NCBI GenBank assembly: GCA_003999685.1
Contig: CP021220.1
Coordinates: 3,038,001-3,102,000, forward strand
From: Taiwanofungus camphoratus
Lineage: Eukaryota; Basidiomycota; Agaricomycetes; Polyporales; Taiwanofungaceae
Direction of reading: 5' to 3'
Length of the DNA stretch: 64,000 nucleotides
A model generated the notes under the pieces. The model was given only the letters and a program-made list of their open reading frames with translations. It was not told the DNA's origin and did not search any database. Shown here piece by piece: positions 1 to 12,260 of this stretch; positions within the stretch are counted from its first letter, which is position 1, and each line of letters opens with the position of its first letter. A program made the position numbers and the translations under genes.

Positions 1-45
1 TGAATGCATCCAACTGATTGAACCATGATAATCAGAACTTCGCAG

Positions 46-1129
46 GCATGCCAGAAGAACAGCTCACCGCTCTACCACCCGAGATCCGCACCATGGTCAT
101 AGCAGGTGCGACCGCCATGATGGCAGGTGGTGGTGCAGGGCCAGCAGCAGGCGGAATGATGCCGCCGGGAGCAGGTATCAACATGAACGGAAACCCAATG
201 CTCAATCAGATGATGAACATGAATCCCATGATGAACCCAATGATGCACGACATGGGCGTGGGCGTCGGTGCAGGTATGGGCATGAACGGTGAGATGGGCA
301 TGGGCATGGGCGCTGGAGGGCCCGGGATGCAGATGGCCGCGGCTGGACAGGGAATGGGAGGGCCAGGACCAGGACCAGGGATGATGCCAGATCCGGCGGG
401 CCCTGGTGTGGGCGTGGGCGGCGGCCCTCAAAATGGTGGGCAAGTTACACCAGAGGGACAGATGCCAATGGGGGTCGGTGAGGGTTTTGGACAGGGCGGT
501 GCAGGACCTGGACAGGGCATGATGGGAATAGGAATGGGTGGGGAATATGGAATACAGGTACGCTCACTATTCACACTGGTTGGATTGCCACTGCGGGCCT
601 TCTGGACTCAATGTCTACTAGGATCCGAATGCTATGGGCCAACAAATGTATCCTGGCATGGAAGGCAGCAGCACACCGGTACCCGCGCCCACGCCCACAC
701 GCGGTGGTCCAGCACCAGGACAATTCAGAGGGCGTGGCATGCCCACAGGAATGCGCGCGCGCCCTAGCTACAGCGGACGTGGACGACGTACGTTTACTTT
801 CCCTTTTTATTTTGGAAACATGTCCCCACAACAGGTACTTTTTAGCGTTGCCTGTGCGGCCGGCTTCGCCGCTCCCTCCGAATGTGCCCACCGGCCCTCG
901 GAACAAGAACAAGTACAAAGATATTGATGGAAGTGCACCCGCAGTAGATGGGCTGGATTATGGCGGCGGAGGACTGAAAGAAAGTGGAAGGGGGACACCG
1001 GACGTGGACGAGAGGAACAGCAGGTTTGTTTGATATTCATGGAAGGTTGCGCTCGCATACTCATCTATATCATCTAGAAAACGGAGAGGTTCGCCTGGAA
1101 TGGAAGATAGGAGCTCAAAACGACGATAG
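46..1129 (+). CDS. fip1: Fip1-like pre-mRNA 3'-end processing factor, C-terminal part (5' end outside window)
   Basis: The frame opens after an acceptor at 44-45, so the gene probably starts upstream of the window. Exons by phase are 46-557, 622-787, 846-1023 and 1078-1129. The product is rich in Met, Gly and Pro, with repeated NPMMNPMM-like units in the first exon. An Arg/Gly stretch (GQFRGRGMPTGMRARP) and the segment LPPNVPTGPRNKNKYKD follow. It ends in a basic tail, KRRGSPGMEDRSSKRR, right before the stop. This end layout is what I recall for fungal Fip1, the polyadenylation factor that bridges poly(A) polymerase to the cleavage and polyadenylation complex in the nucleus. The diagnostic Fip1 motif itself lies upstream and cannot be seen, so another RGG-type RNA-binding protein remains possible. 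The basic end only reads in frame once the 1024-1077 intron is removed, which supports that intron. Confidence 0.5.
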
Positions 1130-2708
1130 CCATGTATGGCTTACGACAGTGACTGGTCGTATGTATATTTTTGATCTTGTAACTTGTACTTTGCATGAAC
1201 GGTAATCTGTCCTTCACGTGTCCCTCTCATTGTTTGCGGTGTCCGATGGTTGAAGATTTAAGGATGAGGCATGCCTCAGACCTGGAAAGAATAGATACTA
1301 TTCACCTAATTGAGCTATTGTTCGTCCCTGAAACGCATCTGATGTATGCGCATCTGACCAGACACTATATACTGAACGATGCCTCCTCACAAAGCTCGTA
1401 GCAATAGGTTTAGATGAAAATCAGCATGACCTTATAACGAAACTGTGAAACTTGAATGCACCACCGTCTGGGTTGGCAGATAGGCACGAGGGCGATATAG
1501 CCGGCTGCCTGCATCTCAATTTCGACACACCCATCTCACAACTGGCGGTCGGGTAGACCTAGCTGGAAAAGGTGAAGTGCCATTCGTCAAAGTATCACTG
1601 CTTGTTGACGCAGGAGTGCTTGTGTCATCGGTGGAATCATGTGTACGCTGAATGCGTGGTGCCGATCGAATCCATGGAGGTCTTGGGGCTTGGAACAAAA
1701 GCTGGAATATTAACAGAATCGGGCCTAGCTTGATCGAGATACGTACAGGAGAAATCATCAGGGGTTTTGACTCCCACAAGCCGCAAAGGAGCTGAGCCTC
1801 CCGTGACGGTGCGGAAAAGCTGAACAAGAGATGCTATGAAGTTGATCTGATCTCTTTGACGTTCCGTTTGCCACTTGTAGCACTTGTCCCTTGGTGTAAT
1901 GTTGAAGACTAGGGGCTATCGCACATGTTAGACACAGTACGGAATAGTAGAAATACTAGCGAAGGGGCGTACGTTGATGACCTCTACCGCACGCAGTTCT
2001 GCTAGTTTCCATGTCTTTCCAATGGAGAAGAATTTGTCACAGTTCAATTTTGTTTTGTGTATGAAACCGGCGCCATTGCTTGCGTCTGGCATGACATCCA
2101 CATGGTATACGTAAGAAATGTAGAGACGGCAGGAGGGCGAGACATACGCGCAAGTACAATATATCTAGGCTTCTTTCTTCCCCTGTCTCGTGTGTCGTCC
2201 TCCCAAATTTTGACATGGGAGACATAATGCTCCTCCCATGTGTTGCCCGATGAGTTCAGCTTAGAGAAGACAGAGGAGATGATCCTCTGTTTCACGGAGT
2301 CGTTCACCATGAAACAGACAGTCGGTCCACTGGTTGTATGTGACCAAGGATCGTCTACTTATTGAAACATTGTCCTACAGAAGGAAAGCGTCTTTGTAAG
2401 GCTTTCGGCGTAGCGCCGTTTGCGCGCTTCGCCGCTCTGGTGCGCAGCCAAGTGAAATCACGTCGCAAGCTTCATCCTCCTTACAATAAGTGACCCAAGA
2501 ATGCAGTGTAGCAATAGCAAACGCTACGAAGGTCTGACACTGGCCTCGGCTGGTTGAGATCGATCGGATGCCCCGCTTATCAGCCGTACCTTCCAACTTT
2601 CCTCCGCGACGCCCAGCCTCGATGCTTCTTGGGACTTCAGCTTATTTGGGGGTGAAAGTTTTATGTAGTCGATCGGGCATCGAGGGGCTGATGAAGATCG
2701 GTGATAGG
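1130..2708. other. Gene-poor intergenic stretch
   Basis: Only short open frames occur on both strands (the longest is about 103 codons at 1516-1827), without recognisable domains or splice-linked extensions. I see no gene here. Confidence 0.5.
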
Positions 2709-2710
2709 TA

Positions 2711-2889
2711 CAGTCAACTCCCTCTTAACCCATACCCCCTCGGTGGAAGCTACGAGCTATGGGTTATCAGGGAGTATGGGTTATGAGGAGGACTATTACA
2801 CCCCACAAAGCAATTTGGTGGATCGGAAAAGCTATGGGTTCAAAGGGAGTATGGGTTTTGAGAGGTATGGGTCAAGAGGGGGTTGACTG
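2711..2889. mobile_element. Tc1/mariner-type MITE, 179 bp
   Basis: The left end CAGTCAACTCCCTCTTAACC and the right end, read on the other strand as CAGTCAACCCCCTCTTGACC, form terminal inverted repeats of about 26 bp with two mismatches. The element is flanked on both sides by the dinucleotide TA (2709-2710 and 2890-2891), the target duplication expected for Tc1/mariner/pogo transposons. Ends starting CAGT also fit that group. The inside is too short to code and carries two subterminal copies of a unit like GGGAGTATGGGTT. I read it as a non-autonomous DNA element that needs a transposase from elsewhere. The near-perfect ends suggest fairly recent movement. Confidence 0.85.
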
Positions 2890-2891
2890 TA

Positions 2892-4086
2892 GCACAAAGA
2901 CAGTTAATATCCATGTAGCCAGGTGCCGCATTTCTTGCCGTAACGCTCTCTCCGGCTTCAATGGTGCCAAACACGTGCATGAGTTTTCCGAATAGCGACA
3001 CCTTATGATTGGTATGATTTTGCGCTCTCGATTCCAGGACTTACCTGACAGTTCAGATGACAGTTGTGATTGTCAAACCGAAGAGGTCCTAATGAGACAA
3101 ATATCCCCCGAGACATAACTGTTTCAGGGCAGCTTGCATGATATAAATGGTTGTTTCACAATGAACGATGTCTCACGACATCGGAGAGGCGGTGGTGAGT
3201 GTTAGGTGTCGGGCGGTGTCTGTCTTGCTGCGGGAAATCAAAGAAGACACCAGAATTTGGCCCATATTGCATCTCTTCTATCCTGACAAAGCTTTCTTGT
3301 GAGTAGAGTAATACATAGCGGAGTAACAGACTACAACATCAACGAGGCAAAGTAAAATCATCATTGGATTTCGGAAATAGATACCACCAACTTACTGCTC
3401 TATAAGTGTTCCATCACTAGCTTGAAACAACTGAGAGACGTTTCGAGAAAGTTAGATAGCTCTGTGCCCACTCTCCGCAAGCGCTGCATTCACTGCGGGA
3501 ATTGGCATGTGTTTCAACAGAACACACCTTCCTCGGGTGCGACACATGTCAACAGGATTAGGATTGGGTTCATGATAGCCCTTGCCTATTTCATATCTGC
3601 TTTCTGTTGCGAAAGGGCGTAGACAAGAGTATCATCCATCCTGATGTGTTGTGCAACTGAGTAAGCTTCACAAGTGAGTTTCCGCTTCAAAAATCCCGCT
3701 GGATGGTAGCTCTGGATATGTTGTGACCTCGGCGTGCCGATTCGTTTGCAAGACCGATTTGAGCGCCTGCAGAATGCATCATTCTCCATGGTTCGAGATC
3801 GCAAACACAAATCACTGAAACATCGAAGGGGTAAATACTAAGCTTACCGGGCTTACACCAGTAGCAGCTGTACCTCGCATCAGTACGAGCCTCCGCTTTG
3901 TTTCGCACAATCTAATTTCGGACTCAGGGCCGCCATGACAGAGATATTCGAACGAAAGTACAATAAAATGCTCCAGAAAGCGAACACATTAGCAAACAAA
4001 TGAGCAGCATCGTGAAACAAGGACTGGTTCCAGAGTTTGTGGTTACGAAGTCAGCGCCTCAGCAAAACAATAGACGCCACACACTT
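2892..4086. other. Intergenic stretch without recognised genes
   Basis: Only short, domain-free open frames on both strands. It leads into the 3' end of the minus-strand dsRBD gene. I see nothing else that can be supported. Confidence 0.45.
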
Positions 4087-4449
4087 TCAAGACCGTGCCC
4101 CGCTGCGCTCAGCCCAAAGCGCCTTCAAAGTTTGTTCGGCAGCCACCTCCCTCGCAGCCCCCTGACTAGACCCTGTTCCCCGTCCATATTCATTCCCACT
4201 GACTGTGAACATAACAAAAAAAGATAGAAAAAACATAACTCGTGGTTGATTAATAGCACACCCACTAAGAGCTCTTGCTTCCCAAGTCGGTGCATGTTTG
4301 GGACCCGTTTGAGTAGTGGTCCAACTCAGCACAGTGCCCGGATCCCTCAGTCCCTGGACATAGTTATTCAATTGCATTCTCCACTCTGCACAAGACAATC
4401 AACATCAGTATCGCTCACAAAAGGTATTGTGCGTACGGTCCGAGCTCAT
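4087..4449 (-). CDS. Minimal single-domain double-stranded RNA-binding protein (copy 1)
   Basis: Three exons read on the minus strand: 4449-4437 (13 nt with the ATG), 4385-4266 and 4202-4087, giving about 82 residues. Nearly the whole protein is one dsRNA-binding domain. The first helix is QWRMQLNNYVQ, followed by LSWTTTQTGPKHAPTWEA (loop and strands), then GNEYGRGTGSSQGAAREVAA (last loop and helix). The usual basic KKxAK patch at the start of the last helix is here QGAAR, so RNA contact may be weaker than in standard domains. A homologue with the same intron positions and phases lies at 16057-16399. The shared exon plan, including a 13-nt first coding exon, argues that both are real genes. 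The function is unknown; RNA silencing or RNA-editing partners would be guesses. Confidence 0.7.
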
Positions 4450-6314
4450 CGTATTGGAGTCGCTGATGTGTCTAGAGATGCAGCAAAGTTCTGGAGAAAT
4501 ATCAGAATGCTAGGCACACTTCACAACGGGAACCAGGGAATGGTTGAAAACCGATATACCAGTAGTGCAGGTTTTGATACGGAAAGGGACGGAACATGAA
4601 TGAATGTTTGTCTAGGACAAGATTAAACTTCATTCATGGACACACCTGGGCTGGGAGTTTATATGAGCTTGCTGCCTCTAGGTGTCAGGCTAGGCTTATA
4701 TATGAGGTGAAGGTCCGTAACATTATCAAGCCGGATCTCCTTTCCCCGAGCTTCAGTATGGCATGAATACTCGGGCATGTGCTCGAGAGCCATCATTAAG
4801 CCAATTGTTCTGATGCTAGCCAAGCCGTTTTGAAGGTCTACGGTCTACTGAGTAACCACTCAAAGAGTAGCAATTGAGTAATTTGCAACACAATATTCAA
4901 CATTCTGAGCCTAAGTCGAAGCTCTTGTCGAAGCCCTCACGTATGAGATTCATCATGAACGTACACATTAATAAATGGTGATGAGCGCAAGTGAGTTCAT
5001 TCAGTGGGTGTCATCTTTATTAATGGCGCAGAATGGATACTTACCGGTGATAGCTCAATCCACTGCAACAAATTCGATGGGACAGTATGCGGGTATGAAC
5101 CCAATCATCACTACGGTCTCATCGGAGAGGATGAGTATTGGTAGGCGGAATAGAAGATAAATTGAAGTGATTAAAGATGCTACTGGAGTTTCACCTGCCG
5201 TTCCTTTTAAGCTTCATCCTTTCCAAAGTATGACACACTGTGAACAGTAAATAAAAAGTTGAGCTACCAGTTGGCCCGAAACGTTTCGTTAATACCATCC
5301 GGCTTTCCAATTTAAGACGGACTCACTTAGGTAATAACAGATGGAGCCTTATGCTTCTGATTGTGCCTATGTTCGTGCTCCATGCAGTCAGCGTGCTCAC
5401 TTGTGTCTGACTTTCGGCACCACATGCAATCAACTGGTGGTCATACGCATACTTGGAGGCTGGCGCTGACGCTGAGATGGAGTCTCAGTTCCGAAGAGTT
5501 TATATGAAGTTGCAGAACAGCTCACATGATTGTGAGGATGGACGGTAAGAACAGAAGCTAGCATAAGGGCATCGGAATAAACTTTCCCAGAATCGATTTG
5601 TTGCGCCTGGAATATGATGTCGTTGAGATCAGAGAGTGTTACTAGGTCTGATACTAGAAGTAGCCGTGTAAAAGGGCACCTTGCGAAATTTGGGCGTCAT
5701 AACCCGAATTTGGAGTATCAAAACATGAGACTACCGGTAGCTGCTGTGATTCGGCGAGCGCCCTGAATCCGCTATGTACAGAAGACAGGACCAGTTGCTG
5801 AATAAAAACACATCTCAATGTCGTAGAAATGGACGTTTGAAGTTCCTTGTGGTACAAGGGGCTACACTCCTGTCATCATGTTCAGTTCGTACATAAAATG
5901 AAGCCAACCAGCGACCTTTAAGGACGCAGGTGTCGAGCTGCACAATCGCATGGCACTTTGGCGGACTGAGCAGTTTCCAGGCAGTGGCTTCCGAGAATTC
6001 ACGGGCAACTATGAATACGGTTAAGCCAGATGCTGTAGGATGGGTCCAGTATATGTTGAAACAGTTGCAGCGGAGCAGTTGTGGCAGTTGCAGTGCTAAG
6101 CCAAGATATCAGGGGCCGATATTCTCCGACGAAGCCCAAGCAGTGCAAGAAAGCCTGGAAACAAGCTTTCCCCTTCATCGTACAGTATATCTCAGATCCT
6201 ACAGGCGCAACACATTCTTGGCACCTGGTGTAGTTCATTCTTCAGTTTCATACTGGCGGAGACCCAGCAGCCAGTTGTTCGAAACTACCACAGCTCGGAC
6301 GTCTCAAAAGCATC
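4450..6314. other. Gene-poor intergenic stretch
   Basis: Short open frames only. The longest, at 5930-6364 on the plus strand, overlaps the start of the copper transporter gene in another frame and shows no domain. No gene, RNA or repeat could be supported. Confidence 0.45.
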
Positions 6315-7300
6315 ATGAAGATGGATGGTTGGACAGACCATCTCCATTTTTCTTTCCTGGGTGAACACGTTCTCTTTCCTCACTTACACCTCGATTCGTT
6401 CCGAAAATTCACTATTGCGTCGCTCTTGGCTGTCTTTATATGCGCTACTGAGAGGTATGCACCATTCACTGACTCGTGTAGCAGGGCGTTTTCAGATCAG
6501 TTGTTACTTTTTCTCTTGCCATGACCAGGTTGTTAACGTACGCCATTTCCAAGCACTGGGGCCCATTCACCACACAGCGCTCGCGATTCCGTAGAGCTCT
6601 ATGGAGGGCATGCCTGTATTGGCTGGTCACTTTTGACAGATTGTGCGTACCCTGTCAATCATTGTCACGTCAACTAAATTCCAGTAAATTAATCATTTTT
6701 ATCGTCTTGCGCTTGTTGCGGTACAGAATGTACATGCTCATAGCAATGACCTTCAATGTCGGGTAAGTCTGCGGTCCAGACAAGAATTTCAGGGGTTGCT
6801 GAAGAGTTGATGTCTCATTTCTGTAGTCTCATTGCCATCACAGTGAGCTAGGCTCTGTCTTCTGTAATGTCGCAGCACCAATTCTCTATATAGGTTACCA
6901 CGCTCTCAGGAGGTCAATTCATAATTGAATATCTGGAAGCACCAGATGCACGACCTCTCGAGTAAGTGCCTACATCAATGAACCTGCCTTCCATTAATAA
7001 CAGCGTTGCAGGCATGAAAATGTGAAGGAGCCTCTCCTCTCCTCTCGCGACTATCAGGCCTACGAACCAGCATCCGATTCATACCCCCCGCCAACGGGTC
7101 GGCCTCGGTCAAAGTCTAAGCCAGATAGTATTTTTATACATCCTAACGAGTCGAACATAGCCCGTGCAGACGCGGTTGCTATGCAGCTTGGCTTGTCTGG
7201 TGACACGGACCTTGTCAAAGGCAACGTGTATCGCCCTGGTGGAGAGTCCTGGGAGCTTGGCAAGGGTCGAGATGTTGCCCGAGAGCTCCTTGGCCGATGA
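6315..7300 (+). CDS. Ctr-family copper transporter
   Basis: Six exons fit in phase: 6315-6454, 6529-6642, 6727-6762, 6827-6842, 6894-6961 and 7012-7300, giving 220 residues. Ctr proteins are trimeric plasma- or vacuolar-membrane channels for Cu(I). The N-terminus MKMDGWTDHLHFSF is short and poor in Met, unlike surface Ctr1-type transporters. Three hydrophobic segments follow: near FTIASLLAVFICATE, then RALWRACLYWLVTFDRL running into MYMLIAMTFNVG, then the stretch ending in SGGQFIIEYL. The second segment carries the MxxxM copper motif (MLIAM). The hydrophilic C-terminal tail of about 100 residues lacks an obvious Cys-His end. Exon 4 is only 16 nt. The short Met-poor N-terminus suggests an internal (vacuolar, Ctr2-like) transporter, which is inference. 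The gene runs head-on toward the kinase gene ending at 7503. Confidence 0.85.
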
Positions 7301-7502
7301 TGGCTTCTTGTCCAGGACGCCCTTAAACGATGAGCAGGACTCAGACCTTGATATCTATCTGTGTACACCTATTGCATCACAATTAATCGGGCGCTCTTTC
7401 GATGGATGCTCTCATTTACTCTTCACCGGAGTCATATATCCGAAAATGTGTATAAAATATCAGCAATTGTCTGCACTGTACTGTAGCATTCAAACGGACG
7501 TT

Positions 7503-10500
7503 CTATCGTCCTCTACCTGACTCCCCTCCCACAACACCAGCCCGTCGTGACGGTACGCCTCCGCGCTTCATTCCGCCTCCAGGCGGAGCCATCCCCGAGT
7601 CCTCTACTGCACGTTGCCATCGGTCAATGAGCTTTGACACGCCTTGATAGGGTCGCTCAGGCGAGGGGGACCTAAGGTCCGGCGACACCGTTTCCTCCGG
7701 GGGCGTCGCCGCCTTGCGCATGGGAAATGGTGATGACGGCGCTTCCTGACTCATTGCGGTAGGTTCCTGACCAAGTGACCTCGTCAGCTGTAATGGTGAC
7801 CACCGGGATGGCAAACCATTGATCATATTCGAACGATCCGACGTCTTGCCGTATGGTGTCTTCAACTGTCCATTGGGCGAGGATCGGGAAGGCAACCCTG
7901 TTGGAGATGCACGATTCTTTGCGAAATCTTGTTCTGAACCAGATTCGTTTGGAACCGTCAGACTGGCCTTTGGTAGGATAGGAGATGTCGGCGAGAGCTT
8001 AGGGAAGCGTGTCGCAGCAAATGAAGGAGAAGGGTCACAGCTGTCACCGGTCCTCCCAGACAGTTTGACCTCCAAAGTCAGGTTGGAGGACCTTGACGCT
8101 ACAACAGGGGCAGGGGCCGTGGAACTGGCGCCTTGCCCCTTCGTACTGCCGCTTATGGATTCGTAGTGCTGCACCATATCGGATATTGAGCTTCTCCTGA
8201 AAGAACGCCTCGACTGCAGTGATTCTTCCGGCAGGGAAAGCGTCTGTTTGCCAACTGGGGCCGCCACAGTCGACAAGGACGCACTGTTCTCGGTCGAAGA
8301 GGACTTTGATAATGAAGTGACAAATAATGACTGTGGTCGGGAGCGTGCTGACATCGGTCCAGGCGCAGGGGAGGGGGCAGGTGCCTGACGTGAGGCAGGT
8401 GTCGTCGACGGCTGTCTGCGATGTTGGCTTGACGGTGGCCGTGTCGGTAACACGCGAATTGGAGCAATAGATGTATCTATGAGTGGCTGTGGCGATTCCG
8501 CTCTCGGTTTCGAGGATTGCTGGAGCTTCGTTGAGGGTGATGGCATAATCACCGACCGGCGTTTCTCAGTTTGTCTTCCAATGAAGTCGGGGTTTGCCTG
8601 CTCTTTGTCTCTCTCTGTACCAGCCAAGCTTACACCGCCTCCCCACAAGTCCACTAGGTCGTGCACTGAACTCTGCCGTCCCTTACCTGTCCTCCTCCGC
8701 TTCTCGCCAGTTTTACCCTCCCCGTCAGCCTTGACCCGCCCGAGCTCCTTCATTTTTCCAGGCTCACCACTCCTTGGAACGTAGCCGTTCAGGTCCTCAG
8801 GACCATCATCACTGGAAGAGGAGCGAGAACTTCTAGAAGTGGGAGCGATTGGGCTCCAGTTTTCCGTCAACCCACTTGGAGAAGGTGTCGTGCCTGCCCG
8901 AGCAGCCCTTGTGTCGACCTGGGGTAGATGCAGATGGTTGCTAGTACCTGCAGAACCAGCGCCAGCGCCAGTCCGCGTAACGAAGGCTTTTGTCCTTCCA
9001 GGCGACCGTGATGGCCTCTCTTCCTTTTCCTTCTCTCTGTCCTTCTCCCACGTCCGCTGCGTCTCCCCTCTTGTAGGTCTTCTCAACTCGCTTGTCACGG
9101 GTGCCTGATATACTTCTGCGACGCTCTCTACCTCTAACGCTTTCTGTTGTGCGATTGGACTTCGCTCGACGAACGACGCGCGCTTGCTTGGTGAATCGCG
9201 GATCACAGGTTGGGGCTGGGACTGCGGTATGGGTATGTTTTCTGGTGTGGAGGAACCGTCATCATCACCACCAGTGAGCCAATCTCGCTGTCCTGTAGAT
9301 GGACGGGGTGGAAGAGTGGGCTCCATCTCAGCGGCCGTGGCCGCGCCTGGGGAGAGGATGTCAGTGGATCCTGCGCGTGAATGAGTCCGCATAGATGTCG
9401 AACTCCGGTGACGGCGCGCTGCCGAAGGCCTACTCCGCAACACTGCCGTGACGTCTTTCTCCTTCTCCTTGCTCGGCGCCTCAGGGGTAGGGCGGGCATA
9501 TATCGAAGGCTGCCTTGATAGACCCATCCTTGATTCGCGCATCGCGGTACCGGTAACTTGCTGCGAGCGTATGCCATGATACATACTCTTTCCAGCACCC
9601 ATCCGGTTGGCACTATTGGTGCTAGACATGGTCGAAATACCGTTTGATCCTGACGAGCTCAAATTACCGATTAGTCTTGCTCTGGACGGCGGTCGCTCCG
9701 TCCCAGTTCCAAGTCTTTCGGTCGACGATGGTTGCGTTGATGCATGCGCAGTGGGCGCCTCTCTGCCACCAGGGGCTCCAGGCGACGGAGAGCCGAATGT
9801 CCGATCCAGGTCCTCAAGTGACGGAAATCGCTCCTCCGCAGACAAGCCCTGCGAAGCCACTTTCATATGTCGTCCCCAACTATTACCAGGTAGTGGGACG
9901 GGGGATAGGGCCTGCGAGCTTGGTGAAGGCTGTGGCCGAGGCGATGGAGATGGCATGGGCGCATGGGAGCTCGGCGGGCGGTACGTAGTGTTACTCGTCC
10001 CAAGCGAACCCGTACCGGCGTTGAGATACTGTGTCACGGTACTACTCGACCCCAAGCCCGAGGACATACCGAGGCTCGCGAGGCCCGTCCTGCTCTTGCG
10101 CGCCTCGCCGAGTGTCGGCGGTGGTGGTGGCGCAGAGAGGCCGAGTCCATCAAAAGCATCTTGGGCGGCACGTACGGATTGGTGACGATGCAGATGGTGT
10201 GAAGTTGAAGGAAGCTTCGGGGAGGCTGTGGGCTGGGCTTGGGGCTTGGGGCTCGATGGAAACTGAGTTGTGAGTGGCATAGGCGACTTCGCAGGCTCGA
10301 AACCGTTCCCGAAGCTCTTCCCGAAACCTGCGAAGTCGTTTTCGAATGCCTTCTCGAACGACCCGTCCCTGTCTTTTTCAGGCATAGTCCACTCTGCTCG
10401 TGAACTAAGTCCCCAAGCGTCGGCGCCACTCTTATTGAAATCAACCACGCCTCTGCCTGTACTCGCAAGGCCGGACTTATGTCCGCGCACGCCACGCCAC

Positions 10501-11938
10501 GCACGATCATCGTCCACGCCAAACTCCATATCGAGCTCGAACGTTGTCGTCTTCTTAGGACTCACAGGTGGTGAAGGCGCGGCAGGCGTAGTGGATGGGG
10601 TCGGTCGCCCGCGACGCATGGGTGCAATCGCTTCGAGTACCTTGTCGCGCGCCTCGATACCGGAAGTCTTGGCTGGCAAAGTAGACAGCGACTGCGGTGC
10701 TTTGAACGACACCAGATCGTCAAGCGGGTTTCTTTGAGGCGGTGGAGGGGAGAGAACGTTAGGCGAGAGGGTCTGGAGAGGCGGTGCGTGTACGAAGCGC
10801 GGGGAGAGTGGCTCTTTAGGAGAAACGTTGTGCGTGAAGCGCGATTTAGTGCCACGAAGCTTGTGTACGTGGGCAAGAACCTCGAACACGGTAGGTCGCT
10901 GGGCGCCATGCTCTCGCAACATCGAAGCTAAAGATCGTGCAACGTATATCAGGAAAACTAAATGTTGGTAAGACTGAGAACGTACCAATCAATGCGTTCA
11001 GTTGGTTTGAGTATACGGGATATGGTGGTATCTTGTACTGCACGTTCAAGATCGCGAGTGGTCCGTGTTCCTCAAATGGGGTGGTATAATAGCATAGCTT
11101 GTAGAGCAGAACACCCAGCGCCCATACATCGCTCTTCTCATCCACAGGTCGTCGCAGGTACACGTCAACCATCTCTGGCGCTCGATACTGCAGCGTTGTA
11201 TGCCGATTCAGATCAGCCTCAAGCGTGCGCATCTCCTGTGCGTTCGTTGGGACCTTCTGCACTGGCGTGGCGCTCCCAAAGTCGCACAGTTTATACGACG
11301 TGAGGGACGCCTGGAGTATATTCTCGACCTTGAGGTCGCGATGGAGCAGCGGGGGCTTGAGCGCGTGCATGGCCGCGACGCCCTCGCAGACGTCAACAAA
11401 GATTGTCAAAATCTCGGGCTCGGTGAGGCGCTCACGCAGCCGGCGGTTCATCATGTCGATAATGCCCCCACCAGCGCAGAATTCCATTAAAATGAAGACC
11501 TCGTACGTCCCATTTGGCAGGCGGTGCCATGCGGCATCGATGAGATGCACAATATTAGGATGCCCCTTAAGAATCCTCTAAGGCGTTTCGCAATGTCAAA
11601 CTCCTAAACCAATCCAGTCCCGGAAATTGTGAACACGTACCATGATGTCGACCTCTTTCTTTACTTCTGTTAGCATTGCCTCGTTCGGCACAGCGATTCG
11701 TTTGAGTACGTGATGAGTGGTGTTGTATACAGGGGTCGGTGTTGTGACGAGGTACACATGCGCGAAGCCTCCTGCAATGAGGTTTCCTCGTCATTGCAGT
11801 ATGATCTTTCAGTAACCAGCACAACGAACCTTGGCTGAGGTAGCGCTCAACTTGGACGGTGTACTTATTCACGGAGATGGTTTGCCCAGGAAGAAGGGTG
11901 CCTTTGTTGGCCTGCACGTATGCCTGTGACATAGCCAT
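7503..11938 (-). CDS. Ark1/Prk1-type (NAK family) serine/threonine kinase
   Basis: Kinase domain at about residues 20-300, then a very long Ser/Pro/Thr-rich tail encoded mostly by one exon of about 3.4 kb; about 1,430 residues in total. Visible motifs are the ATP-loop region (VERYLSQGGFAHVYLV after splicing), the lysine in HVLKRIAV, the acidic residue in EVKKEVDIM, the catalytic loop HRDLKVENIL, DFGSA, and YRAPEM in the activation segment. The sequence LMEFCAGGGIIDMMNRRLRE and the DFGSA variant are typical of the NAK family (yeast Ark1/Prk1/Akl1, animal AAK1/GAK), which phosphorylates endocytic coat adaptors and regulates cortical actin patches. The start was taken at MAMSQAYVQ because it directly precedes the domain; an upstream in-frame extension exists. 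Introns interrupt the glycine loop, the region before RILKGHPNIVHL, and the end of the domain. Tail functions such as SH3-binding proline motifs are inferred from composition. Confidence 0.85.
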
Positions 11939-12260
11939 GGTGATGAGCGTGTGGTTGCAGGGTGCAACCTGGAGGTTGCCTCCAGGATGGGTGAGCCTGT
12001 TCGAGTTCAATACTGAGTTGCCATTTTTGGAAGCACGCCATTTGAACCAGATTTTCAGGAATCCCAGTTGTGCAACCGTGACAGTGGCGGGTTATATCAG
12101 ACTTAGACCCGACAAACACGACTCCACGGCTTTGCTGACATTCACGGGTATCTCTGAATTTGGATAGGCTCACATACATGCAGTTCGCCACTCTTGCCTA
12201 CGCGAATCACGGTGTTACAATATGAATGTCGTAGCTACTAGTAGTACAACAGGGAATCAT

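Noticed and set aside
1516-1827. Minus-strand frame of 103 codons after the Fip1-like gene
   Set aside because: No motif, no splice-linked extension; length is within chance for this composition.
5930-6364. Plus-strand frame of 144 codons before the copper transporter
   Set aside because: Overlaps the transporter start in a different frame, with no domain; likely leader sequence.
9607-10185. Plus-strand frame of 192 codons inside the NAK kinase gene
   Set aside because: Antisense to the long Ser/Pro-rich tail; composition is a shadow of that coding exon.
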